From: Myxococcus llanfairpwllgwyngyllgogerychwyrndrobwllllantysiliogogogochensis
GTDB lineage: Bacteria; Myxococcota; Myxococcia; Myxococcales; Myxococcaceae
NCBI RefSeq assembly: GCF_006636215.1
Contig: NZ_VIFM01000106.1
Location: forward strand, 1 to 35,192
DNA length: 35,192 nt
Reading direction: 5' to 3'
Every line of letters starts with the position of its first letter. Within the stretch, counting starts at the first letter, position 1. The position numbers and the translations under genes were made by a program. The notes below the pieces were generated by a model. It saw only the letters and a program-made list of their open reading frames with translations. It was not told where the DNA came from and made no database searches. Shown piece by piece: positions 1-7,855 of this stretch.

Positions 1-539
1 TCCCGCAGCAGCGCCTCCACGGCGTCCCGCCCCGGGTTGTCACCTCGGTGTCCCCGCGCCCCGGTGATTCCACCGCTGAAGCGGAGCCGACCGGCGGCAT
101 CATAGAGCAAGGAATGTCCGGAAGTGACTGCTCCAAACCGGCGAGCTTGCTCGCCTCCCGCGTCCTTGAGCACCGTGACGCCCGGAATCGCGGCGGCGGC
201 GCGCCACAGGGGGCCTTGTGTCCAGTCGCCGGAAGTGCCCTCGGGCTGGAGGAACAGGACGCGCGCGTCGAGCTGACCCCGCGCGTGCTCCATCAGGACG
301 GACAGCTCGCCCAGGCTGGCGCGCGTGCAGGGGCAGCGCGGGTGGGCGAGCATCACCAGGGTGGGCCGGCCCTCCGCGCGGGGAGGACTCACGGATGAAG
401 GCCAGCGGGCTGGAGACTCGTGGGCGGTGCCCGGGGTGAGGGCATGTCGGGCGAGCAGCGCGAAGCCCACCACCATGGCGACCAGCCACAGCAGTCCCAT
501 CAACAGCCACCCTCCCCGCGACAGGGGGGGAACCTTCAT
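1..539 (-). CDS. Membrane-anchored thioredoxin-fold (RedB-like) protein, 3' end outside window
   Basis: Reading from the ATG at 537-539, 179 codons stay open to the window edge, so the C-terminus is missing. Residues about 11-30 form one hydrophobic membrane segment after a short basic N-terminus. The rest should lie outside the cytoplasm. Residues 61-72 contain a strand followed by HPRCPCT, with Cys69 and Cys71. This sits where thioredoxin-fold proteins carry CxxC, and the following helix (TRASLGEL) fits that fold. A similar HPxCPCT signature is what I recall for proteins annotated RedB. The start codon overlaps the stop of the response-regulator gene (ATGA), so the two are probably translated from one message. 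A redox role is inferred from the fold only; a CxC pair is atypical for a classical disulfide oxidoreductase. Confidence 0.7.
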   Translation of the reverse strand, partial: MKVPPLSRGGWLLMGLLWLVAMVVGFALLARHALTPGTAHESPARWPSSVSPPRAEGRPTLVMLAHPRCPCTRASLGELSVLMEHARGQLDARVLFLQPEGTSGDWTQGPLWRAAAAIPGVTVLKDAGGEQARRFGAVTSGHSLLYDAAGRLRFSGGITGARGHRGDNPGRDAVEALLR

Positions 540-973
540 CGGGGCCCCCACTTGTGCTCGGCCAGGCCGGAGGACAGTCGGCTCATGTCGCGCTTGAGGC
601 GCGCGGACTCGGCGGCGCGGCGGATCATCGCGATGAGGTCCGGGGGCTGGTAGGGCTTGAGCACCAGGTAGAAGAGGCCCTGCGCGTCCAGGCGGTCTCT
701 CCAGTCGAGGTACTCGCGAAAGCCCGTCACCAGCACGCCCGCGAGGTGGGGATATTGGATGACGGCCTCGCGCAGCAGTTGGATGCCGCTGGGGCCGGGC
801 ATGTGGAGGTCGGTGCACAGGACATCGAACGGACGCAGCCCGAGCATCCGGCGCGCGGTGTGCGCGTCATGCGCGGTCTGGACCTCGAAGTCCTCGGAGA
901 GCACAGCCGCGGTGGTGGCGAGGACAGCTGCCTCGTCATCCACCAGCAGCACTTGGAGCCGCGGGGCATTCAT
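536..973 (-). CDS. Single-domain response regulator (CheY-like receiver)
   Basis: The 145-residue product is essentially one receiver domain. LQVLLVDDEA near the N-terminus supplies the acidic metal-binding pair. CTDLHMPGPSG holds the phospho-accepting Asp, VLVTG the conserved Thr, and LVLKPY the conserved Lys. No DNA-binding or enzymatic output domain follows, only a short helical tail, so it probably acts through a partner protein. I chose the ATG at 971-973 because the receiver starts right after it; the frame stays open further upstream but that extension is Arg/Pro-rich noise. The stop overlaps the start of the downstream RedB-like gene by ATGA. No histidine kinase is visible nearby. Confidence 0.85.
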   Translation of the reverse strand: MNAPRLQVLLVDDEAAVLATTAAVLSEDFEVQTAHDAHTARRMLGLRPFDVLCTDLHMPGPSGIQLLREAVIQYPHLAGVLVTGFREYLDWRDRLDAQGLFYLVLKPYQPPDLIAMIRRAAESARLKRDMSRLSSGLAEHKWGPR

Positions 974-1198
974 GGCGGGGACCGCGCGAGGATAGCGCCA
1001 TCCCCGCCAGAGCGTGAGGGGATGCGGTGGACTGTTCGCCAATGGCGGGCAAGCCGGTACGCCAGCGCTAGAGGGCGGGCACCTACACGTATGTGCGGGC
1101 GGGCCTCGCGCGGACGGGGACTCCGGCGCTCGCTCCGCCGCCTGTCGCTTCAGGCCTCCACGGCCTGGAGCGCGTGGATCCACCCGGGCCGTGGCACT

Positions 1199-1227
1199 CG
1201 CGGCTCGGTGCCGACCCACGAGCCGCG
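1199..1227 (-). terminator. Hairpin after the DUF2079 gene
   Basis: CGCGGCTCG (1199-1207) pairs exactly with CGAGCCGCG (1219-1227) across an 11-base loop. It begins 7 bases beyond the stop of the minus-strand DUF2079 gene. No U tract follows, so intrinsic termination is only suggested. Confidence 0.4.
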
Positions 1228-1233
1228 CGGCGC

Positions 1234-2676
1234 TCACCGGTGCGCGGTGAAGCGACCTCGCGCCAGGAAGACGTTCGCGTCGTCGATGACGATTTGCGTG
1301 CCCCCCTCCGCGCGCCAGGCGTCGATGAGTTCCCGCATGCGGTCATACGAGAGGGGCCAGACCTCTCCATGGGGCGGCTTCTCCACCAGCACCCACTCGT
1401 ACACGCGGCCGTCGTCGGGCTGGGGGCCGCCCACGGCGTAGATGTCATCCCGGTCCGCCAGCAGGGAGACGAAGTTGCTGCCCAGCAGCGCGAGGCCCTC
1501 ACGATGCCGGGCGAGCACGTCCACGCCACGCGCGATGCTGGCCAGCCGCTCCGGGTCCCCCGGGCACTGGCGCGGATACGTCCGTGAGGACACCAGCGTG
1601 CGCGTGAACTGGCGCAGGTTGAGCTCGTTGCTGAAGAGGAGGACCAGCCCCGTGGACACCAGGACCCACGCGGGCGGCTTCCGCGCGCGCAGGACGGGAA
1701 GGAAGCCCATCAGCGCCGCGGCCAGCAGCGGCACGGCGTAGTGGAAGCGCCAGGCCATGCCGAGGAAACGGATGCCGAGCATCGGCAACAACACCAGCAG
1801 CCACGCCCAGTCCGGCTTCAAGCGCTCGCGCCACGCCCAGACTCCCAGCGGCAGCAGCAGCAACACCAGCGTGCCCATGCGCGACAGGTGGACCGGTGCC
1901 AGACGAAGCGCGAGGTAGTGAAGGAGTCCTCCCTCCATGCCCTGCCTGAGCCGGACGCCGTAGTCCTCCGAGGGCCCCAGCAGCCACGGCCGCAGCCCGT
2001 AGACGCCCGCGAGCCAGAGCAGCGACAGCACCCCCACGCCCACCGCGAAGCGCCGCTCGCCGCGCAGCCACAGCGCCACGGTCAGCATGATGCCCACGAA
2101 GGCGAACTCCTCCTTGCACGTGAACAGCAGCACCAGCGACACCAGCAGCCAGCCGTTGCGGCGCAGATGGAACGCCACGCCGGTCATCACCCACGGCAGC
2201 GCGGACCACGTCGTCGGATGGATGGGGAACTTCAGCGCCTCCACCGCGCTGGGGGCCAGCAGCAGGAACGCCGCCAGCAACCCCGTGGCGGCGCGGCTCA
2301 GCAGCCCCCGCGCCTGGAGCCAGAGCAACGGCGCCACCGCGAGCAACACGAGGAGCGCTTCACCCACCAGCGAGGCCCACATCGGTGGCAGCACCGCCAC
2401 CAGCGGGCGAACCACCCACAGGATGGGGTCGAAGTGGTCGTTGAAGATGTAGACCTGTCGCGCGCTGAGCCACGGGTTTGGCTCCGTCAGCGACATGCGC
2501 GCCAGGGCCTGGGTGTAGATGCCCAGGTCGAAGTGCGCGAAGCAGGCGTGCGCGGCCTGAATCCAGATGGGCGCCACGACGAACACGAGCCAGACGAGGA
2601 CCACGAGTGGCAGGGCCAGCACGCCTGGCCAGCGCCGCGCGCGTCCTGGGCTCGAGTCATCGGCGGAAGGAGTCAT
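1234..2676 (-). CDS. DUF2079 family polytopic membrane protein
   Basis: A roughly 480-residue inner-membrane protein with about ten hydrophobic segments. Near the N-terminus it carries the block FDLGIYTQALARMS, NPWLS and VYIFNDHFDPIL, which I recognise as the DUF2079 signature. Acidic and His residues sit in the first large extracytoplasmic loop, as in GT-C glycosyltransferases that use lipid-linked sugars, and a soluble C-terminal domain follows the last membrane segment. A glycosyltransferase-like role is therefore possible, but the family is uncharacterised. The ATG at 2674-2676 is preferred; a GTG at 2704-2706 would add ten residues (MAGASSIHDF), and neither has a clear ribosome site. The gene stands alone, about 170 bases from the next gene on the same strand. 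Confidence 0.75.
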   Translation of the reverse strand: MTPSADDSSPGRARRWPGVLALPLVVLVWLVFVVAPIWIQAAHACFAHFDLGIYTQALARMSLTEPNPWLSARQVYIFNDHFDPILWVVRPLVAVLPPMWASLVGEALLVLLAVAPLLWLQARGLLSRAATGLLAAFLLLAPSAVEALKFPIHPTTWSALPWVMTGVAFHLRRNGWLLVSLVLLFTCKEEFAFVGIMLTVALWLRGERRFAVGVGVLSLLWLAGVYGLRPWLLGPSEDYGVRLRQGMEGGLLHYLALRLAPVHLSRMGTLVLLLLPLGVWAWRERLKPDWAWLLVLLPMLGIRFLGMAWRFHYAVPLLAAALMGFLPVLRARKPPAWVLVSTGLVLLFSNELNLRQFTRTLVSSRTYPRQCPGDPERLASIARGVDVLARHREGLALLGSNFVSLLADRDDIYAVGGPQPDDGRVYEWVLVEKPPHGEVWPLSYDRMRELIDAWRAEGGTQIVIDDANVFLARGRFTAHR

Positions 2677-2832
2677 GAAGTCGTGAATCGAGGAGGCGCC
2701 GGCCACGGTCCGGAGGCCGCGTCGTCTACCGCACTCCCACGACTCATGTCACCCGGCACGGCAGCTCGGGCTCCGGCGACCACGGCCGAGCTTCATGCCC
2801 ACGCTCGGCCCCTGGCTCCACCCCCGGGGAAA

Positions 2833-2857
2833 CGCGCACCCGAGGAAACGGTGCGCG
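2833..2857 (-). terminator. Hairpin after the hibernation factor gene
   Basis: CGCGCACC (2833-2840) and GGTGCGCG (2850-2857) form a perfect 8-bp stem with a 9-base loop, about 20 bases past the stop of the minus-strand hibernation factor gene. Confidence 0.45.
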
Positions 2858-2879
2858 GCCCCAGGGACTTCGACGGGCG

Positions 2880-3218
2880 TCAGTGTCGATGATGCGCGTG
2901 CAGCCCTTCTGCGTAGTGCTGGAGCTGTCGGCGCGCGGCCTCGAACGCGTCCGACACGGCCTGGTAGGGGTCCTCATGCGCGGCGTCGTGCTCAGGGTCC
3001 CTGCCCGCGATGATGTCTCTTCCAGGCACGTGCAGGTCCACGCGCACGCGGAAGTGATGGCTGTGCTGCTTGTGCCGGTGGGGCTCGTCCACCACCACGT
3101 GGCATCCGACGATGCCATCGAAGAACTGCTCCAGCTTCGCTGCGTGGTCGCGGATGTGCTCGTTCAGGGCCTCGCTCGTCGCCATGCCCCGGTAGGTAAT
3201 CTGCAACGCTCGCTTCAT
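2880..3218 (-). CDS. Short HPF/RaiA-type ribosome hibernation factor
   Basis: The 112-residue product matches the sigma-54 modulation/S30EA domain: MKRALQITYRGM as first strand, a helix (EALNEHIRDHAAKLEQFF), then VVVDEPHRHKQHSHHFRVRVDLHVPG and a second helix beginning DPYQAVSDAFEAARRQL. Proteins of this family bind the 30S decoding region and inactivate ribosomes in stationary phase. It lacks the C-terminal dimerisation domain of long HPF, so it belongs with the short form. It is unusually His-rich (a HRHKQHSHH cluster and HAHHRH at the end), which could bind metal. The ATG at 3216-3218 is chosen because the domain starts there; upstream in-frame sequence is low-complexity. Confidence 0.85.
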   Translation of the reverse strand: MKRALQITYRGMATSEALNEHIRDHAAKLEQFFDGIVGCHVVVDEPHRHKQHSHHFRVRVDLHVPGRDIIAGRDPEHDAAHEDPYQAVSDAFEAARRQLQHYAEGLHAHHRH

Positions 3219-3397
3219 CGTCGGCCTCGGGTCAGGCCCCGCTGTGTGCGCGGGGCTTCGGGTTGCACCCCTCCCCATTGCATCACCCTGGCCAACGCCA
3301 ACCCCTTGGAATGCCGGGGCACCGCGCGCGCCCCTTGCGCGGGATTTGCGGCGGAATGGGGCCGCACGCACTCCCTGCGGGGCGCAATGCCCCACGC

Positions 3398-4399
3398 CTA
3401 CCTGCTCGTGTCGAGCACGGCCGCACCGCGCACGTGACCCTCGCGCAGCGCGGTGAGCGCCTCGTTCGCCGAGGACAGGGGGAACACCCGCACCTCGGTG
3501 CGCACCGGCACGCTGGGGGCGAGCACGAGGAAGTCCATCGCATCCGCGCGCGTCAGGTTCGCCACCGAGCGCACCACCCGCTCCTCCCAGAGCAACGAAT
3601 AGGGGAACGACGGGACATCACTCATGTGGATGCCGCCGCACACCACCACCCCGCCCTTGTCCACGGCGCGCAGCGCGGCGGGCACCAGCGCTCCCACGGG
3701 CGCGAACAGGATGGCCGCGTCCAGCGGCTCCGGCGGCAGCACGTCCGAGCCTCCCGCCCAGACCGCGCCCAGTTCGCGCGCGAAGCGTTGCCCTTCCTCG
3801 TCCCCGGGCCGCGTGAAGGCGAACACGCGCCGCTTGCGGTGACGCGCCACCTGGATGAGCACATGCGCGGCGGCGCCAAAGCCATACAACCCCAGTCGCT
3901 CACCTTCTCCCGACAGGCGCAGGCTGCGAAAGCCGATGAGCCCCGCGCACATCAGCGGCGCGGCATGGACATCCGGGTAGTTCGCGGGCAGCGGGAAGCA
4001 GAAGCGGTGATGCGCCAGGGTGTACTCCGCGTAGCCGCCATCCAACTGGTAGCCGGTGAAGCGCGCGAAGTCGCAGAGGTTCTCCCGACCGGAGACACAG
4101 AAGCGACACTGGCCACACGTCCAGCCGAGCCAGGGCACCCCGACGCGCGTGCCCGGCTCCAGCCCCATCACCTCCGCGCCCGCCTCCACGACGGTGGCCA
4201 CGATTTCGTGGCCCGGCACCAGCGGCAGCTTCGGCCTGGGCAGCTCACCGTCCACCACGTGCAGGTCCGTGCGGCACACCGCGCAGGCGTGGACTCGCAA
4301 CAACACCTCCTGCGGGGCCGGGCGCGGAATGGGCCACGTCTCCGCTCGCAGTGGCTGCCCCGGCGCGTGGAGAACCATCACACGCATGGTGCCTTCCAT
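3398..4399 (-). CDS. Zinc-dependent alcohol dehydrogenase (MDR family)
   Basis: A 333-residue medium-chain dehydrogenase/reductase. The N-terminal GroES-like part carries CAVCRTDLH and PGHE (catalytic zinc region) and a four-Cys structural zinc lobe CGQCRFCVSGRENLC. The Rossmann part has GLYGFGAAAHVLIQVA as the dinucleotide-binding turn and ends GAAVLDTSR. It would oxidise alcohols or reduce aldehydes with NAD(P). The overall pattern is like the AdhA-type zinc-binding alcohol dehydrogenases of about 330 residues; the substrate is unknown. The start at 4397-4399 is favoured by GGAGGGAG 9 bases upstream; MRVMVLHAPG at 4385-4387 is the alternative. It lies downstream of the repeat-protein gene on the same strand, but a hairpin separates them. 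Confidence 0.9.
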   Translation of the reverse strand: MEGTMRVMVLHAPGQPLRAETWPIPRPAPQEVLLRVHACAVCRTDLHVVDGELPRPKLPLVPGHEIVATVVEAGAEVMGLEPGTRVGVPWLGWTCGQCRFCVSGRENLCDFARFTGYQLDGGYAEYTLAHHRFCFPLPANYPDVHAAPLMCAGLIGFRSLRLSGEGERLGLYGFGAAAHVLIQVARHRKRRVFAFTRPGDEEGQRFARELGAVWAGGSDVLPPEPLDAAILFAPVGALVPAALRAVDKGGVVVCGGIHMSDVPSFPYSLLWEERVVRSVANLTRADAMDFLVLAPSVPVRTEVRVFPLSSANEALTALREGHVRGAAVLDTSR

Positions 4400-4456
4400 G
4401 GGGTCGCTCCCTCCGTCGCCCACCGACTGACGGGCGCATCCGTCCGAGGGAAACAT

Positions 4457-4475
4457 GGGGGGCTGAGGGCCCCCC
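4457..4475 (-). terminator. Hairpin after the repeat-protein gene
   Basis: GGGGGGC (4457-4463) pairs perfectly with GCCCCCC (4469-4475) around a 5-base loop, between the stop of the repeat-protein gene at 4496 and the dehydrogenase gene. It probably ends or attenuates the repeat-protein transcript. Confidence 0.5.
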
Positions 4476-4495
4476 GGGAAGCACCCACGCTCACG

Positions 4496-6052
4496 TCAAA
4501 TCTGCACGCCCGCGAGCAGGCCCGGCCAGGTGCGCACGGTGGTGCGTCCGCTGTCGGAGACCTCCTTCCACTCCGGGCCGATGCCCAGCTCCTTCCACGT
4601 GTCGCTCCCGTTCCAGGTGACGAGCGTGTTGGCGCTGACTCCGCCGAACACGGCGAAGCGGCGCGACAGCTGCCAGCCGGCCATCACCCGGAACTGCCCG
4701 AGCACATGGTTCGTGTCTTCGTCGAAGTCGAAGAGGCGGTTGGCATGCAGGCTGGAGCCCATCACGTCCACGTCGACGTAGAAGCGGCCCACGGGGATGT
4801 GGCCACCCAGGCCCGCGCCCACCGTGTAGCGACGCCGGTCTCCATCCATCGGCGGCGTGAGGCCCACGGTGAGCAGCGTGTAGAGGTGCCGCCCGCCCAG
4901 CTTCAGGCCGATGTTCGTCAGCGACACGTCACTGGCCCACACCTGCACGTGGGCCTGACCGTTGCCGACGAAGCTCAAGAGGCCCACCGACTCGCCCTCC
5001 GTCTGGCCCGCCACGTTCAGCAGGCCCACCTGCGCGCCGTCCACGCGGCCGGCCACGTTCACCAGGCCCACCTGCGCGCCGTCGACGTCGCCGCCCACGT
5101 TGATGAGGGAGAGCTGCGCACCGGACAGCTTGCTCGCGTAGCTGACGCCTGAGGACACCTGCATGCCCGTCAGCTCCGAGGCGACGTTGACGCCCGCCGC
5201 CATCTGGAGCCCGCGCGCGGTGCCTCGCGCCACGTTGGCGCCCACCGCCATCTGGACTCCGTTCAGCGTCCCCGCCGCCAGATTGCCGCCCACCGACATC
5301 TGGAGTCCCCGCAGCGCGCCCGACGCCAGGTTGCCGCCCACCGTGAGCTGCCCGCCATTCACGTCGCCGCCCGCGATGTTCGCTCCCACGCTGAGCTGCG
5401 TGCCCTCCACCGCGCCCGTCGCCACGTTGGCGCCCACCGTGAGCTGCCCACCGCCCATGGAACCGCGCACGATGTTGGTTCCCACCGACGCCTGCACGCC
5501 CTCCGCGTCCGCCGTCACCACGTTGCCGCCCACCGCGAGCAGCACCCCATCCACGGGGCCCCTCGACACGTTGGCGCCCACCGTGGCGAGCACGCCGCTC
5601 GCGCCATGCGTCACCCAGTTGCCGCCCAGCGACAACCCCAGCGCCGTCACCCGCTTCGCATGCGTGGCGATCAACCCGATGGACACGTCATGCACCAGGT
5701 TCTGCCGGGCGAACCCCGAGGTGCTCAGCCCCGGCAGAATCGACAGGTTGAAGGGCACGTGGACGTCCTGCTCCGCGGCCTCCGTCTTCGCCACCGCCAC
5801 GGGCGCGTCTCCGGCCGTCCCCGCGCTCACCACCCCCGCCGTCGTCGCCTCCACCAGGGGAGGCGCCACCATCGCCCGCTCCACACCCGGCCCTTCCACC
5901 ACTGGCGCGACCTCGGCTCCCACCGCCGGGCCACCATCACCGCCCGCCGAGACCACGGGGGCCGAGTCGCCCCCCTTCGCCTCCTCGGCGCCAGCGGACA
6001 TCGCCACCATCGCCGCCATGACGCCCGCACACACCGAGACCTTGCGCTTCAT
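4496..6052 (-). CDS. Exported beta-repeat surface protein (LA_2272-like)
   Basis: A 518-residue protein with a signal peptide (MKRKVSVCAGVMAAMVAMSAGA) and an Ala/Gly/Pro/Val-rich linker to about residue 95. Residues 138-353 are consecutive short repeats of the form (x)Q(L/M)(S/A)VG(A/G)N(I/L/V)xxGxxxG: nine units of 16 residues, two of 15, then three of 14 that change to AQVGLVNVAG. Strict spacing with a Gly at each end suggests a beta-solenoid or a barrel-like sheet. The C-terminal part (about 365-518) looks like outer-membrane beta strands with aromatic ends. The pattern resembles what I recall of LA_2272-type surface repeats of Leptospira and other bacteria. The ATG at 6050-6052 has AGGAAGG 8 bases upstream. 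Probably outer-membrane or surface; function unknown. Confidence 0.75.
   Translation of the reverse strand: MKRKVSVCAGVMAAMVAMSAGAEEAKGGDSAPVVSAGGDGGPAVGAEVAPVVEGPGVERAMVAPPLVEATTAGVVSAGTAGDAPVAVAKTEAAEQDVHVPFNLSILPGLSTSGFARQNLVHDVSIGLIATHAKRVTALGLSLGGNWVTHGASGVLATVGANVSRGPVDGVLLAVGGNVVTADAEGVQASVGTNIVRGSMGGGQLTVGANVATGAVEGTQLSVGANIAGGDVNGGQLTVGGNLASGALRGLQMSVGGNLAAGTLNGVQMAVGANVARGTARGLQMAAGVNVASELTGMQVSSGVSYASKLSGAQLSLINVGGDVDGAQVGLVNVAGRVDGAQVGLLNVAGQTEGESVGLLSFVGNGQAHVQVWASDVSLTNIGLKLGGRHLYTLLTVGLTPPMDGDRRRYTVGAGLGGHIPVGRFYVDVDVMGSSLHANRLFDFDEDTNHVLGQFRVMAGWQLSRRFAVFGGVSANTLVTWNGSDTWKELGIGPEWKEVSDSGRTTVRTWPGLLAGVQI
4994..5641 (-). repeat. In-gene array of 48/45/42-bp degenerate coding repeats
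   Basis: This is the coding segment for the 14 tandem repeat units of the surface protein. Each unit encodes a Q-(hydrophobic)-(S/A/T)-V-G-(A/G)-N core. Unit length falls stepwise from 48 to 45 to 42 bp toward the 3' end of the gene. The units are diverged at DNA level, so slippage looks old. Confidence 0.8.
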
Positions 6053-6193
6053 CGCTGGACCTTCCTGAGCTGATTTCCGAGAGGGCTCCTCCCACGCGCG
6101 GCGCGGGTACCAGAGCCAGGGTTGTTTCGCGGGAGACGTCGCCGTCCCCCTTCGCGCAACAGAACACCGGGCCCGCGAAATACTGTCACCACC

Positions 6194-7150
6194 ATGTCCC
6201 AGACACCCCGACGCCCCAGGCCCTTGTCCCCGCCCTCGCGTCGGGACGTGCTCACCGCGGGGCTCGGCGCCGCGCTGCTCCCGGGCCAGACTCGGGCCGC
6301 GAAGCCCGCTCCCACCGTGAAGACTCCCATGCTCACCCGTCCCATCCCCAAGTCGGGCGAGGCCCTGCCCGTCATCGGCCTCGGCACCTGGCAGACCTTC
6401 GACGTGGGGACCTCCGCCGCCGAGCGCGCGCCCTTGAAGCAGGTGCTCCAGCGCTTCCTCGACTCAGGGGCGCGCCTCATCGACTCCTCGCCCATGTACG
6501 GCCGGGCGGAGCGCGTCGTGGGGGACGTGCTCGCCTCGCTCGCGGACGCGCCCAAACCCTTCCTCGCCACGAAGGTCTGGACGACGGGCCGCGATGCGGG
6601 CCTCGCCCAACTGGAGACCTCCGTGAAGGACATGGGGCGAGGACGCATGGACCTCTTCCAGGTCCACAACCTCGTCGACTGGCGCACCCACCTGCCCTTG
6701 CTGCGCGAGTGGAAGGCGCAAGGCCGCGTGCGCTACGTCGGCATCACCCACTACGCCCGAAGCGCCTTCGATGACCTGGAGCGCCTCTTGCGCGAGCAGA
6801 CACTGGACTTCATCCAACTGCCCTACTCACTCGCCGAGCGCGACGCGGAGAAGCGCCTGCTCCCCGCCGCCGCCGAGCACGGCGTGGCGGTGCTCGTCAT
6901 GCAGCCCTTCGCCACGGGGCAGCTCTTCCGACAGGTGAAGGGCCGCGCGCTGCCGGCGTGGGCCGCGGACTTCGACTGCGCGAGCTGGGCGCAGTTCTTC
7001 CTGAAGTTCATCCTCGGCCACCCCGCCGTGCACTGCCCGCTGCCCGCCACGAGCAACCCCGAGCACGTCGCCGACAACGTCCGCGCTGGCTTCGGACGCC
7101 TGCCCGACGCGAAGACACGCGAGCGCATGGCGCGCGTGCTGGACTCCTGA
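6194..7150 (+). CDS. Tat-exported aldo/keto reductase
   Basis: The 318-residue product starts with a twin-arginine signal: SRRDVLTAG followed by a hydrophobic stretch and an Ala-rich cleavage region. The mature part is an aldo/keto reductase barrel with a complete catalytic tetrad: Asp97 and Tyr102 (LIDSSPMYG), Lys127 (FLATKVW) and His158 (FQVHNLVDW). Such enzymes reduce aldehydes or ketones with NADPH. A Tat-exported member is less common and suggests either export with bound cofactor or an unusual role, since NADPH is not expected in the periplasm. The ATG at 6194 is chosen because the Tat motif follows it; upstream in-frame codons are Arg/Pro noise. It is transcribed divergently from the repeat-protein gene. 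Confidence 0.88.
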   Translation: MSQTPRRPRPLSPPSRRDVLTAGLGAALLPGQTRAAKPAPTVKTPMLTRPIPKSGEALPVIGLGTWQTFDVGTSAAERAPLKQVLQRFLDSGARLIDSSPMYGRAERVVGDVLASLADAPKPFLATKVWTTGRDAGLAQLETSVKDMGRGRMDLFQVHNLVDWRTHLPLLREWKAQGRVRYVGITHYARSAFDDLERLLREQTLDFIQLPYSLAERDAEKRLLPAAAEHGVAVLVMQPFATGQLFRQVKGRALPAWAADFDCASWAQFFLKFILGHPAVHCPLPATSNPEHVADNVRAGFGRLPDAKTRERMARVLDS

Positions 7151-7168
7151 AACTTCGCGCGCTCGAAG

Positions 7169-7185
7169 GCCCGCGTGACGCGGGC
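7169..7185. terminator. Shared hairpin between convergent genes
   Basis: GCCCGCG (7169-7175), TGA loop, CGCGGGC (7179-7185). It lies in the 34-bp gap between the convergent aldo/keto reductase gene and the next minus-strand gene, and could stop transcription from both sides. Confidence 0.45.
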
Positions 7186-7679
7186 TACAGCTCCGGGTCC
7201 GGCGTGAACTGGACCTCGGCGGTGGCGGACAACACCACGCCGGTGCCGGGCTCTCCCGCGTCGTCATCGCGGCCCACCTCGAGCACCTCGTCCTTCGCGT
7301 CCCACTGGCCCAGGTAGTACGAGCCGCCGGCCACCATGCACGCGCGGCCCTCCGACACCACCACCTCCACGACCTCCTGCTTGTCGCTGGTGGCCCGGAG
7401 CAGCGTCCACTTCTTGCCGTCCCCGCGGAACTCGTCGACGACCTCCTGGAGCTCCGCGTCGCTCGGCGCGCCGCCCTCCAGGGTCTGCCGCTCCCACCGG
7501 CGCCCGTCCTTCTGCGGCTGCCGCCCCTTCCAGGCGCGCCCCAGCTCCAGCAACTTCTCCTCCGCCGCGTCCTGCAGCCCGTGCATCTCCTCGGGCAGCT
7601 CGATTTCCTCCAGTGCCAGGAGGGCCGTCTCAATCTGCAGCGCCTTCAGGCACCACTCGTTCCACGCGGTCTTCAGCAT
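7185..7679 (-). CDS. Conserved-looking hypothetical cytoplasmic protein
   Basis: A 164-residue acidic protein with no signal peptide or membrane segment. The N-terminal half is predicted helical (MLKTAWNEW, then ALQIETALLALEEIELPEE). The C-terminal half alternates strands and turns and includes GGSYYLGQWDAKDEVLEV. I do not recognise a family. Codon use is typical of the window, with strong third-position GC, so it is probably a real gene. The ATG at 7677-7679 is preferred over upstream starts because the sequence before it is low-complexity and a GGAAAGCGAG stretch precedes it. It converges with the aldo/keto reductase gene and is divergent from the PNPOx gene. Confidence 0.7.
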   Translation of the reverse strand: MLKTAWNEWCLKALQIETALLALEEIELPEEMHGLQDAAEEKLLELGRAWKGRQPQKDGRRWERQTLEGGAPSDAELQEVVDEFRGDGKKWTLLRATSDKQEVVEVVVSEGRACMVAGGSYYLGQWDAKDEVLEVGRDDDAGEPGTGVVLSATAEVQFTPDPEL

Positions 7680-7855
7680 CGTCGCACTCGCTTTCCATCC
7701 CCAGGTTCCCCACTCACGTGGAGCCCCAGGTCTCCCCTCCACCAGGGAGGCCCTCGCCACCTACCACACCGCCCGCCTGCCCAGGCGCCATCCGACCGGC
7801 CGTCCCATGCTCGCTCCCCTCCACCCTGCCTACCTTTCCAACTCAGGAGGAGCGC

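Noticed and set aside
3263-5152. Long plus-strand open frame (629 codons) opposite the dehydrogenase and repeat-protein genes
   Set aside because: Arg/His/Ala-rich composition with no motifs; it is the shadow of two well-supported minus-strand genes in very GC-rich DNA.
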